This document shows positions 1 through 6,421 of a stretch of DNA of 64,000 nt, piece after piece. Source of the stretch: Gluconacetobacter liquefaciens. GTDB taxonomy: Bacteria; Pseudomonadota; Alphaproteobacteria; Acetobacterales; Acetobacteraceae. Below the pieces are notes generated by a model that did no database searches, had not been told where the DNA came from, and saw only the letters and a program-made list of their open reading frames with translations. The DNA lies in the NCBI RefSeq assembly GCF_003350405.1, contig NZ_QQAW01000004.1, forward strand, positions 62,001 through 126,000. The letters run 5' to 3'. A program made the translations under genes and the position numbers. How positions within the stretch are numbered: the stretch's first letter is position 1; each line of letters starts with the position of its first letter.

Positions 1-595
1 AATCGAATAGGAGCCGAAATAGCCGTAGCCAGTGGTTTGCAGCCGCCGGCGTACTGGCCCGGCGGGCGACGAATCGTCGGATATGCTGGGGCTCGAAGTG
101 GGCCAAGAGATGCATGGCGTAGTCCTCGGCCTGCATCCGCATGAGGATACGACGATAGTTCGTCTGGGTTGGCGCCTTGAGTTGCTGGAACTTGGCCGAC
201 CGAAGCCAATCTTCTATCAGTGCGGTCAGAGTGTCGGTCGCACGTCTTGTTCTTTCCTCAGTTTGTGCCTGCTGGCCGAGTTCGGCCCGAAACGCTGCCC
301 AGAACTCAGGTGAATTGGTTGCCGGCAGCGGCCCCTGGGGCAACCTCTGGTGCCGGAAAGACAGGCGAACATGACTGACCTCTTTGTCCCTCAGTTCGTC
401 GACCCACTTGTCCAAATCCTCAATCAAGAAAGACTTCCGCTTTGGAGTAATGCGGATTTCTCTTATTGCCGGAGCAACGATGCTCATGAATGTCGATTGC
501 GATATCGAGAGGTAAAGGGCGGAATCCTTTGCCGACAATAAACGCGGACGAACCTGAACCAAACGAGTGCCGAGGTCGGTTGGTTGCCTTCTCAT
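1..595 (-). CDS. Tyrosine recombinase (phage integrase) with N-terminal HTH, partial
   Basis: The frame is open from an ATG at 595 (a GGGGA ribosome-binding site lies about 10 bases upstream) to the left window edge, giving 198 codons. Residues about 20-65 (LLSAKDSALYLSISQ...RKSFLIEDLDKWVDEL) look like an excisionase/AlpA-type winged helix. Residues about 90-198 (SPEFWAAF, then LIEDWLRSAKFQQL, TQTNYRRILMRM, AAANHWLRLFRLLFD) match the SAM-like core-binding domain of tyrosine integrases. The catalytic R-H-R-Y domain would lie beyond the window. The protein would recombine the element between attP and attB. In related elements the HTH and the integrase are, as far as I know, usually separate genes, so the in-frame fusion is unusual. 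Confidence 0.85.
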   Translation of the reverse strand, partial: MRRQPTDLGTRLVQVRPRLLSAKDSALYLSISQSTFMSIVAPAIREIRITPKRKSFLIEDLDKWVDELRDKEVSHVRLSFRHQRLPQGPLPATNSPEFWAAFRAELGQQAQTEERTRRATDTLTALIEDWLRSAKFQQLKAPTQTNYRRILMRMQAEDYAMHLLAHFEPQHIRRFVARRASTPAAANHWLRLFRLLFD

Positions 596-1101
596 GGCTT
601 CAGGTCCCCTGGGTGACGGCCGCGCTTCTTCCATTCAGCAGATCAAACGTTTCCCTGCTGATCTGGGTCATGTCGAGATACCGATCGGCTTTACACTTTC
701 CTGTGCGTAAGATGCTCAGCCCCTGTTGGCGACTGAACGCGTCCTGCGGAGCAAGGTAGCCAAAGGGCAAGTACGGCTTCTGTCGGCGAAATCGGCAGCG
801 ACGTCATCTTGAGCTAATGCAGTCCCCATCCTGATAGCAGTCGATACGGCTAATAATGACGCTAGATGGCCGTAGTGGCGTTTTTTTCGCTGCTCGGCTT
901 CGTAATGGATGCAGGAATTTCTGACCACTAACGAATTAATTGTTTATAAACAGATAAATTTACTAAATATTAACCATATAATTTACATTTATAAAATTAC
1001 TTTGAAAGAATAAAGTATTAAATGAGGGTGATCAAACCATTATTTTTAGAAATAAGTAATAAATTCCACGGGCAATCTCGCCCCAGAGGAATATTGCTTA
1101 T
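596..1101. other. Intergenic region, AT-rich on its right half
   Basis: No convincing gene here. From about 925 to 1100 the sequence becomes strongly AT-rich (runs such as TTTATAAACAGATAAATTTA), unlike the GC-rich flanks. It probably holds the promoter of the gene at 1102, and fits recently acquired DNA. A 23-codon frame (600-671, minus) ends four bases before the integrase start but cannot be supported as a gene. Confidence 0.5.
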
Positions 1102-1884
1102 ATGGAAACGCAACTCCGTCCATTGCTGGACGCGATTGAGATCAACCACGGTCCAAAAATTGAACTCGGCAGATACTTTCTTCAACTTGCAGAGGAAGCT
1201 CGCAAACTTGGTATATCGTTGCATATGGGGCGCGGTAGCGATCGCTTGAATGAAGTGAACAAGCACCACCAAGACACCTGGGAGCCATTGGCCCCCGTCT
1301 ATAATCCTGATCTATCAGGCATTAACGAGGATAATGCCATCTACGTCGAAGGACAGCATGAGGGTGATCCCGTGGCTACGCTGATTCTGCGCCGGTACGA
1401 CTGGCCGAAAAGCACGTTACGCGAGGAATGGGAGGCTGGCCGCTTTGCATATCGCGATCCAGATGCCCAGATGGACCCACAAGAAAAATGGATTGCTGAA
1501 GCCCCGATGGCGTCCTCTATTTCTGGCCGCGTCGTATTCGCTGGTGGATTGTGGTGCCATCCGAGCTTTCGTCGCAAGCGGGTACCCGTGTTGACGGTGG
1601 CGCTGATGCGGAGCATTTCACTTGCCGTTTGGAATCCAGATTTTGCCATTGGCATGATAAAGACCGGCCCCTTGGCGCGGATGTTGCTACCCCTTTATGG
1701 GAATCCACCGGTACAGCCTGGCATGAAAATTACCGGTGCTTGGAGCACTTTTGAGAGCATCTTGAGTTGGGAAACGCCCGCAGTGCTGACGAATCATGTG
1801 CTGAGAAATTTAGCACCTGCGAACCAACCTAACCATCGGGACAGAGCAAACGAAGGTATCCGAAGCACTGGTTCGCCACGGTAA
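1102..1884 (+). CDS. Hypothetical protein, GNAT-acyltransferase-like
   Basis: 260 residues, ATG start with AGAGGAA about 11 bases upstream. The layout (a helix with LAEEARKLGISLHMGR, then HHQDTWEPLAPVYNP, a strand with IYVEGQHEGDPVATLILRR, and a later SGRVVFAGGLWCHPSFRRKR) resembles uncharacterised GNAT-like proteins of alphaproteobacteria and their phages. No catalytic residue can be assigned. The gene sits in an AT-rich block and runs tail-to-tail into the gene at 1810-2658, sharing its last 75 bases. It is probably element cargo; the fold assignment is inference from pattern only. Confidence 0.6.
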   Translation: METQLRPLLDAIEINHGPKIELGRYFLQLAEEARKLGISLHMGRGSDRLNEVNKHHQDTWEPLAPVYNPDLSGINEDNAIYVEGQHEGDPVATLILRRYDWPKSTLREEWEAGRFAYRDPDAQMDPQEKWIAEAPMASSISGRVVFAGGLWCHPSFRRKRVPVLTVALMRSISLAVWNPDFAIGMIKTGPLARMLLPLYGNPPVQPGMKITGAWSTFESILSWETPAVLTNHVLRNLAPANQPNHRDRANEGIRSTGSPR

Positions 1885-2658
1885 AACCAACCGTTCATAG
1901 CGACACCAAAATCTGGAGCCATCGAGGCGTGTCATAAGCGCCTCGATGAGTTCCAATCGCGCTGTTTGCTGGTGGGTCGCGGCAAAATAGCTACGAGTGG
2001 TCGGGATGGTATAATCTCTGTCAGGCAAGTCCCGGACGTCACGTCCTAAGAAGTTGTCGCAGGAGACATCTCCATATGACCTGTAGCTTTGCGGCCATGC
2101 TTCGATCAAGCAGCGGTCCCGGCCGGGCATCCATACCACGCCGCCACCTCCGAATGCGGCGTCTTCGGCAAGACTGGCTATATTCTGCGTGGTGACATAG
2201 CGGTTTTCTTGCTTCCAAATTTCGAATGCCGCTCGCAAGCTGGCTCGTTTCGGGTCCTCCAGCCGATCAAGGGATAAGCCGATTATGCTAGGAGAGCCAG
2301 GCAGTTCCTCTTTGTCCGACGTTGCAGCTTGCAGAGAAACCAGTCGAGCGACAGTGTCGTTGATATTCCGTATCACTTCCAAGGGAGAAAAGGACGTGCC
2401 AACGCGTTCGAGAACAAAACGCAGCTTTCCATCATACAGGATGATCTCAAGTACGGTTTGGAGGCAGGCCGCCGGGAACAATGCCGGTTGAAAACGAATG
2501 CGCGTATAGCTTGGAAATGTCGCTACGGCTGCGAAGCCAAGGTTTTTGATTGCGTAAGAAATCAGATCGATGTCTTGTCCAAAATACCCAATGTATTGAA
2601 AAAACTCTTGGGTTCCTGGGTAAAATATTTTTCCGTCCGGTCCAATGAGTAGGATCAT
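1810..2658 (-). CDS. Hypothetical protein with C-terminal PAS-like region
   Basis: 282 residues. The N-terminal half is not recognised. Residues about 180-278 (DRCLIEAWPQSYRSYG, NFLGRDVRDL, LIEALMTRLDGSRFWCRYERLVLPW, then FVCSVPMVR) resemble the PAS_5-like sensor domain of alphaproteobacteria, including the RYERLVLPW strand. It lies four bases after the 86-residue gene at 2663-2923, which overlaps the XRE regulator, so the three probably form one leftward operon. Its 3' end overlaps the convergent gene at 1102-1884 by 75 bases. Function unknown; a signal-sensing role is inference. Confidence 0.6.
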   Translation of the reverse strand: MILLIGPDGKIFYPGTQEFFQYIGYFGQDIDLISYAIKNLGFAAVATFPSYTRIRFQPALFPAACLQTVLEIILYDGKLRFVLERVGTSFSPLEVIRNINDTVARLVSLQAATSDKEELPGSPSIIGLSLDRLEDPKRASLRAAFEIWKQENRYVTTQNIASLAEDAAFGGGGVVWMPGRDRCLIEAWPQSYRSYGDVSCDNFLGRDVRDLPDRDYTIPTTRSYFAATHQQTARLELIEALMTRLDGSRFWCRYERLVLPWRTSASDTFVCSVPMVRLVRRC

Positions 2659-2662
2659 TTTT

Positions 2663-2923
2663 CTATTTTCTCTTTAATGAATCAATAATATTTTTCGCCA
2701 TATCAATGAATTCTTCAGATATCCGTATAATTACAGTATTACCCCTAGCCTTTCCGGGATCATCTGAGAACTCAATGAAAATATCATCCCCTCCAGTTGG
2801 GTATATTCTATCAATATGCATCTTCGAACGAACGGGCTTGGCGGTTGCTTTGCGGGGATGGCTCGTCGCCGAAAAACTTTCGCGCAGAAGGGCGGCTAGT
2901 TCTGCCGGCACGTGCTTGCTCAC
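2663..2923 (-). CDS. Hypothetical small protein in XRE regulator operon
   Basis: 86 residues from a GTG whose first bases overlap the stop of the XRE gene (GTGA). The N-terminal third is basic (HPRKATAKPVRSK). The rest looks like a small alpha/beta domain (MHIDRIYPTGGDDIFIEF, NTVIIRISEEFIDMAKNIIDSL). No family recognised. Tight coupling to the regulator upstream and to the PAS-like gene downstream suggests a shared function or shared control. The gene is AT-rich compared with most of the element, in keeping with separate acquisition of this block. Confidence 0.6.
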   Translation of the reverse strand: MSKHVPAELAALLRESFSATSHPRKATAKPVRSKMHIDRIYPTGGDDIFIEFSDDPGKARGNTVIIRISEEFIDMAKNIIDSLKRK

Positions 2924-3171
2924 GTAGTGATTTCCTTCCTCAACCGCACCCCAGCCCCTCCGCCGTTCTCGGCTATGAACTCCACCCCGGCGGTCTCCAG
3001 GGCGGCGCGTATGGAGGCCAAATTGCTCGGATGGGGCGTGCGGGCGCCACGCTCAAAGTCTTTGACCGTGGGCCTGGAGATGCCAGCAGCTTCTGCCAAG
3101 CGCTCCTGGCTCCATTCGAGCATGGCTCGGGCGCCTCGGCACTGAGCTGGCAAGAGGTTAGGATGCGGCAC
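2920..3171 (-). CDS. XRE-family HTH transcriptional regulator
   Basis: 83 residues from a GTG start preceded by AGGTAAATA. Residues about 15-70 form a Cro/C1-type helix-turn-helix: ARAMLEWSQERLAEAAGIS, then RPTVKDFERGARTPHPSNL and a dimer-type tail IRAALETAGVEFIAENGGG. This compact form is common in alphaproteobacterial prophages. It is divergent from the early-gene chain starting at 3314, with a perfect inverted repeat in the spacer, so it is the likely repressor of the element. It heads an operon with the 86- and 282-residue proteins. An internal ATG (MLEWSQ) would still leave the HTH intact. Confidence 0.85.
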   Translation of the reverse strand: MPHPNLLPAQCRGARAMLEWSQERLAEAAGISRPTVKDFERGARTPHPSNLASIRAALETAGVEFIAENGGGAGVRLRKEITT

Positions 3172-3221
3172 TATTTACCTTTTTGGTTGACTTTAAATCT
3201 ATAGTCACCCAATTTGGCAAA

Positions 3222-3241
3222 GGTTGCGTGCCGACGCAACC
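3222..3241. promoter_or_regulatory. Candidate operator between repressor and early operon
   Basis: Perfect 8-bp inverted repeat GGTTGCGT-GCCG-ACGCAACC in the divergent spacer between the XRE gene (starts 3171) and the first early gene (starts 3314). Position and symmetry fit a repressor operator. A TTGACT (3187-3192) nearby could be a -35 element, but its -10 is weak. Binding is inferred. Confidence 0.45.
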
Positions 3242-3313
3242 AAAAGCGGCCGAACGTGGAGCTTGCACCCTCCTCGTCCGGCCTAACCACAACCGCTCGA
3301 GCAGGAGCAGGCA

Positions 3314-3520
3314 ATGGCTGAACACGCCCATAGCGTACGGGTAGACGCCTGTACAACCCAAAATCGCACGCCGTCGCATTGGCAGGACATTGTTCTTGCT
3401 TTGTTTTCCCCGATTTTGGTGCTGATCGCACTGGCGGGAATGGCCCGTACGGAAACTCTGGCCGGTCATACGGCTCGGCCCGCTCACGCGCCCCTGGTGC
3501 TGGCGGAGGGCGCCCGATGA
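3314..3520 (+). CDS. Small membrane protein, first gene of early chain
   Basis: 68 residues with ribosome-binding site AGGAG (in GAGCAGGAGCAGGCA) before the ATG. One clear membrane segment lies at residues about 24-43 (DIVLALFSPILVLIALAGMA), between a short polar N-terminus and a basic, histidine-containing tail. It is the first gene rightward of the divergent XRE repressor, and its stop overlaps the next start as ATGA. No family recognised; small single-pass proteins at this position are common in temperate phages, but the function is unknown. Confidence 0.55.
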   Translation: MAEHAHSVRVDACTTQNRTPSHWQDIVLALFSPILVLIALAGMARTETLAGHTARPAHAPLVLAEGAR

Positions 3521-3741
3521 GCCAGGAACGCATGGACCGCATCGCGGCCGCCGGCTTCAAGGCCCAGAGCATCGCGACCCTCCTGACCTGGGCAGGAAAT
3601 GCGGCCGGCCAGGTGTGCTTCGAGCCTACCAGAGAGCGGATGTCCGCCCTCGGATGCGCCATCCAGTGGGCCGGCGAAGAACTCTCCCGGCTGTCGGACG
3701 AAATCACCACCGGCATCGAGGAACTGGAGGCGCGGTCATGA
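3517..3741 (+). CDS. Small helical protein, WxGEE paralogue 1
   Basis: 74 residues, starting at the ATG inside the preceding stop (ATGA). Predicted all-helical: IAAAGFKAQSIATLLTWAG, a linker, then ALGCAIQWAGEELSRLSDEI. The pattern A-x-x-W-x-GEELSR is shared with the next gene and more loosely with those at 4160 and 5304, so this is one member of a tandemly duplicated family inside the element. No known domain recognised. The stop overlaps the next ATG, showing translational coupling along the chain. Confidence 0.65.
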   Translation: MSQERMDRIAAAGFKAQSIATLLTWAGNAAGQVCFEPTRERMSALGCAIQWAGEELSRLSDEITTGIEELEARS

Positions 3742-4163
3742 GCGCCGTAACAGCACAAGACCTCGAACAATCGTATGACGCCGTCACGAGCATCGGCACG
3801 CTGTTGCAGATTGCTGGCCGCGAAATGCGGGAGCCAGATGGCGAGATGGACAGCGTCCGGGCGTCGGGAATCGGGCACGCCCTGGTGTGGTGCGGCGAAG
3901 AACTGTCCCGCCGCAGCACGACCATTGCCGAAGCCGCGGGCGACTATGTGCATCAGACCGTCCCGCCTCGGCAGGGCCAAAAGGATGCCGCCGACCAGGT
4001 TCACTCCGTCGTGTGCGGTATGGCCACTTTACTCGATTCATTGGAACGCATGGCAGCCGAGAAGAAGGATAAGCGGCTCTCACGCGCCTCATCAGAGCTC
4101 AAACGCCTGTGGGTTGCTCTCGACACGGCTTGGCTGGATTTGGGCAAGGAATATGAAGCATGA
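3738..4163 (+). CDS. Helical protein, WxGEE paralogue 2
   Basis: 141 residues from the ATG overlapping the previous stop. The first half (YDAVTSIGTLLQIAGREM, then GIGHALVWCGEELSRRSTTI) is clearly related to the upstream 74-residue protein. The second half (VHSVVCGMATLLDSLERM, SELKRLWVALDTAWLDLG) may be a diverged second helical repeat. No enzymatic motif. It is the longest of the paralogous set and lies in the same coupled chain. Function unknown; the family looks like a structural or binding module rather than a catalyst. Confidence 0.65.
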   Translation: MSAVTAQDLEQSYDAVTSIGTLLQIAGREMREPDGEMDSVRASGIGHALVWCGEELSRRSTTIAEAAGDYVHQTVPPRQGQKDAADQVHSVVCGMATLLDSLERMAAEKKDKRLSRASSELKRLWVALDTAWLDLGKEYEA

Positions 4164-4432
4164 GCGGGCGCCCAGCAGCCAGCCGGAAGGATCCGGTTGC
4201 TCCGCCGCCGGCAGATGGCGCCGCTTCCCTCGACCGGCAGACTTTCCACACGCGCGACCTGCGCGATATCGCCCTGGCGATCGGGCGGGACATGAACCTG
4301 GTGCAGGACGCGCCCGAAGACACGGTGTCGGAATGGCACGGCGCGTTGCTTTGGCTGGCGGCCTATGCCGAGCGGATTGCGGAGGTCGCGGAGAGAGACG
4401 CGGAAGCCCTGCGGAAAGGCGGTGCAGCATGA
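4160..4432 (+). CDS. Small helical protein, diverged paralogue 3
   Basis: 90 residues, ATGA overlap with the previous gene. A proline-rich, probably disordered N-terminus (about 25 residues) precedes two helices: DLRDIALAIGRDMNLVQD and SEWHGALLWLAAYAERIAEV. The spacing of AxLWLxxYAERI mirrors AxxWxGEELSR in the two upstream proteins, so I treat it as a distant paralogue. It ends in an acidic/basic helix (AERDAEALRKGG) and overlaps the next gene by four bases. Function unknown. Confidence 0.6.
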   Translation: MSGRPAASRKDPVAPPPADGAASLDRQTFHTRDLRDIALAIGRDMNLVQDAPEDTVSEWHGALLWLAAYAERIAEVAERDAEALRKGGAA

Positions 4433-4722
4433 GCATTCAATCCGCCGCGCAGGCCGCGCTGACTTGCAGCCGCCGTGTCACGCGCGCCATCCCCTCCAAC
4501 CGCCTTCAAACATCGGTAGAGGAAGACGTGATGGACACGGCTATCAGTCGGTGGCGGCGGGCGTGGGATGCCGCCTGGTCGAGCCCGGCCCGCTCCAAGC
4601 GTGACCTGATAGCCCGCGCCCGCCTGGCCGTGTCTGATCCTGACGGGATGGACGCTGCTGAAGGCGAGCGTCTGGCCCGCGACGTGCTGGCCGTCCTTGG
4701 CGACGGGAGGATCGCGCGATGA
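4429..4722 (+). CDS. Hypothetical protein in early chain
   Basis: 97 residues, starting at the ATG that overlaps the previous stop. The N-terminus has cysteine and basic residues (AALTCSRRVTRAIPSNR), then SRWRRAWDAAWSSPARSKRDLIARA and an acidic helical end (AEGERLARDVLAVLGDG). An internal ATG at residue 35 (MDTAISRW) is a possible alternative start. No family recognised. Its stop overlaps the following 42-residue gene by four bases, so it is one link of the coupled series. Confidence 0.55.
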   Translation: MSIQSAAQAALTCSRRVTRAIPSNRLQTSVEEDVMDTAISRWRRAWDAAWSSPARSKRDLIARARLAVSDPDGMDAAEGERLARDVLAVLGDGRIAR

Positions 4723-4847
4723 TCGGTTCCATCTCGAGGCAGGTGGCGCTGTTCGTCCTGCTGCCCCTGTCCTGCTGGGCGATGCGCTCGGCCGGCGCAC
4801 TCAGCCAGTTCACGTTGCGCCTGGCCCGGCGGGAGGGCGCGCTATGA
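4719..4847 (+). CDS. Tiny membrane protein (42 residues)
   Basis: 42 codons plus stop, with ATGA overlaps at both ends. The sequence has one hydrophobic stretch (VALFVLLPLSCWAM, residues about 9-22) followed by a basic amphipathic tail (TLRLARREGAL). Its support comes from the perfect fit between two coupled genes rather than from homology. It could be a small inner-membrane peptide; function unknown. Confidence 0.45.
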   Translation: MIGSISRQVALFVLLPLSCWAMRSAGALSQFTLRLARREGAL

Positions 4848-5113
4848 ATGAGGGAATGCGCGCCTTCATCCTCGACCGGGTGCATGACCGGAAGGTCACG
4901 GAGCAGGAGCGGGATATCCTTGATGCCCTGCGCGACAAGGTCATCCTGGCGCAGGATGCCCGACGCATCGCGGAACTGATAGTGATGCTGAACTGCGGGG
5001 ATCTGCAGCCCGAGGACAGCGAGCCGGAAGCCATCAAGTGGCTCGCGAAACGCCAGCTCGAGCGGCTGGAGATCCTCGAAGCCATGCTGCTCCGCGACGA
5101 GAGGACCGCCTGA
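4844..5113 (+). CDS. Hypothetical helical protein in early chain
   Basis: 89 residues, starting at the ATG overlapping the previous stop. Highly charged and probably helical throughout: MRAFILDRVHDRKVTEQERDI, LRDKVILAQDARRIAELIV, then IKWLAKRQLERLEILEAMLL. There is no recognisable domain. The stop overlaps the next start as TGATG. The charge pattern suggests a coiled or helical-hairpin protein; function unknown. Confidence 0.6.
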   Translation: MNEGMRAFILDRVHDRKVTEQERDILDALRDKVILAQDARRIAELIVMLNCGDLQPEDSEPEAIKWLAKRQLERLEILEAMLLRDERTA

Positions 5114-5307
5114 TGGGCCGCCCCCGCAAAGTCTGGCCCGAGGCGCGGGTCAAGGAACTGGTCCGGCTGCGCGAGGCCGGACGCACCTGGAAGGAAATCG
5201 GCGCGAAGCTCGACCTGCCGCACATCACCTGCTCTCGTTACTGGCAGGAGGTGCTGGGGCGCCCGGCGTATCGCGTGCAATTGGAAGATCGGAGGCCGGT
5301 GACATGA
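5113..5307 (+). CDS. Small DNA-binding HTH protein
   Basis: 64 residues, starting on the last base of the previous stop (TGATG). It opens with GRPRKVWPEARVKELVRLRE, then AGRTWKEIGAKLDLP and HITCSRYWQEVLG. This is the pattern of a trihelical HTH as in GcrA-like or resolvase-type short domains: a basic GRPRK arm, a WKEIGAKL helix and a recognition helix. Inside the early operon, a regulatory role in the element's gene expression is likely. The stop overlaps the next gene by four bases. Confidence 0.6.
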   Translation: MGRPRKVWPEARVKELVRLREAGRTWKEIGAKLDLPHITCSRYWQEVLGRPAYRVQLEDRRPVT

Positions 5308-5522
5308 GGCGGAAAGCCTCGCCCGTGGCGACGCCTGATCGCATTGCTGCAATCACCCAGCAGACACGCGACCTCGGCATGCTGTCGGTGCTGATGATCG
5401 GCGCCAGTCGGGCGGCGCTGCTGGATGATCATCCCAGGCCCAGCGATTACGCGATGGCCATGGAGTGGGTCGGGGTCGAGATCGATCGGCGGGTTGCGGC
5501 GATTGAGGAGATGCTGTCGTGA
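5304..5522 (+). CDS. Small helical protein, paralogue 4, end of early chain
   Basis: 72 residues, ATGA overlap with the HTH gene. Helices at IAAITQQTRDLGMLSVLMIG and SDYAMAMEWVGVEIDRRVAAIEEM. The second matches AxxWxGEEL-R of the proteins at 3517 and 3738, making this the fourth recognisable member of the paralogous family in the same operon. It is the last tightly coupled gene; about 300 bases without a supported gene follow. Function unknown. Confidence 0.6.
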   Translation: MRRKASPVATPDRIAAITQQTRDLGMLSVLMIGASRAALLDDHPRPSDYAMAMEWVGVEIDRRVAAIEEMLS

Positions 5523-5824
5523 TAGGACGGATTACATTTTCTACATTGGGAAAATCGTGCTTGCACACTCGTCCCATTTTTCTTAATGATCAAAGCACGG
5601 CGCGCGAAAGCGTAGGCGGCCAACTTCCAGCTCAGGTCAAAGAGTTTCTCGGTCAGTTCGAGAAAGTTGCGTCGTCATGCTTTCGCCGTGACGGGTCACA
5701 ATTAGCCTCGGTTTTGAGCACGCAAGATGCGTGTGAGGTTGTGTCCGTCGTGCCGGTTTGGATTTTTCCGAAGCATCGTCAGGCGCAACTGGGCCGGGGT
5801 CTCGTAAACCCATCCAGGAGCATT
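5523..5824 (+). other. Spacer between early chain and excisionase-like gene
   Basis: The frame of the following gene stays open back to a GTG at 5519. The extra 102 residues have no domain-like character, and a good ribosome-binding site (CCAGGAG) lies just before the ATG at 5825. I therefore read this as a non-coding spacer that probably holds the promoter of the excisionase-like gene. Confidence 0.45.
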
Positions 5825-6067
5825 ATGACGACTATCCTGAACAAAAATCCTGTTACAGCAAGCCATGTTGTGATCGAAGAACCGTATTTCGTGACGGTCG
5901 ACAACTGGTGTTCCAGAACAGGAATCAGCAAGAGCGACACCTATCGCAAGTTAGGTGCCGGGATTTTGCGTGCCAAAAAGGTCGGACGCCGTACGCTGAT
6001 CGATTTTCAGCATGGCTTGGCCTGGCTTCGAGCACGGCCTGACGCAGAGATCACGACGACAAAATGA
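5825..6067 (+). CDS. Excisionase/AlpA-like HTH protein 1
   Basis: 80 residues with CCAGGAG before the ATG. Core: YFVTVDNWCSRTGISKSDTY, then LGAGILRAKKVGRRTLID and FQHGLAWLRARP. This is the MerR-like winged-helix fold of excisionases and AlpA-type regulators (a conserved wing with KVGRRTLID and a C-terminal helix with LAWL). A clear paralogue lies at 11304-11573 (KVGKRTLIDIEHALAWL). It may direct integrase-mediated excision or regulate element genes; which of the two paralogues is the excisionase cannot be told. Confidence 0.7.
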   Translation: MTTILNKNPVTASHVVIEEPYFVTVDNWCSRTGISKSDTYRKLGAGILRAKKVGRRTLIDFQHGLAWLRARPDAEITTTK

Positions 6068-6075
6068 AAGCCTGA

Positions 6076-6119
6076 AACGGAAAAACGCCAGCCTGCGATT
6101 TGCAGACCGGCGTCCCGTT
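6076..6119. terminator. Imperfect hairpin after excisionase-like gene
   Basis: Arms AACGG...ACGCC..CTGC and GCAG..GGCGT..CCGTT surround a GATTT loop, starting eight bases after the stop at 6067. Read on the minus strand it is followed by TTTTT, so the stronger terminator direction is leftward; on the plus strand no T-run follows. Confidence 0.4.
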
Positions 6120-6217
6120 GAAGGCTTATCGATTGAGGCTACCGAACACCTCGATTGATACGGTTCGTCGGGCCGCTCGTCCAGAAAAAATCGCGGTTGG
6201 CACATAGGAAAAGTGCC

Positions 6218-6421
6218 ATGCCGAGCTTGAAAAAGCGCGGGCGCCCGAAGTGCGTCCGCAGTGGGGGAAGTGTGCCCCGCCTGATCCTCCTGTCCGATGC
6301 GTGCCGCCCCGATGGCGAGCCGCGCGTCGGTGTGCTGATGCCGGGTTGCCGGCTGCCTGTCCTCATTCCGTCGATTGCGGCCGCCAGTGCTGCCATCGAG
6401 GTCGGGAGGGCTACGCGATGA
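6218..6421 (+). CDS. Small hypothetical protein
   Basis: 67 residues. ATG at 6218 chosen because AGGAAAAG lies just upstream; the frame is open further back but without a ribosome-binding site. It begins with a basic arm (PSLKKRGRPKCVRSGG), then short hydrophobic strands (VPRLILLSDAC, RVGVLMPGCRLPVLIPSIAAA). Its stop overlaps the next start as ATGA, so it is the first gene of the replication operon running to 10132. No family recognised. Confidence 0.5.
   Translation: MPSLKKRGRPKCVRSGGSVPRLILLSDACRPDGEPRVGVLMPGCRLPVLIPSIAAASAAIEVGRATR

Noticed and set aside
600-671. 23-codon minus-strand frame ending four bases before the integrase start (MTQISRETFDLLNG...)
   Set aside because: The spacing looks like coupling, and the frame continues upstream as an open stretch without a good start, but there is no recognisable family and no ribosome-binding site. 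It may be the remnant of a longer gene.
5519-5824. 102-residue N-terminal extension of excisionase-like protein 1
   Set aside because: No domain character; a good ribosome-binding site sits before the internal ATG at 5825.
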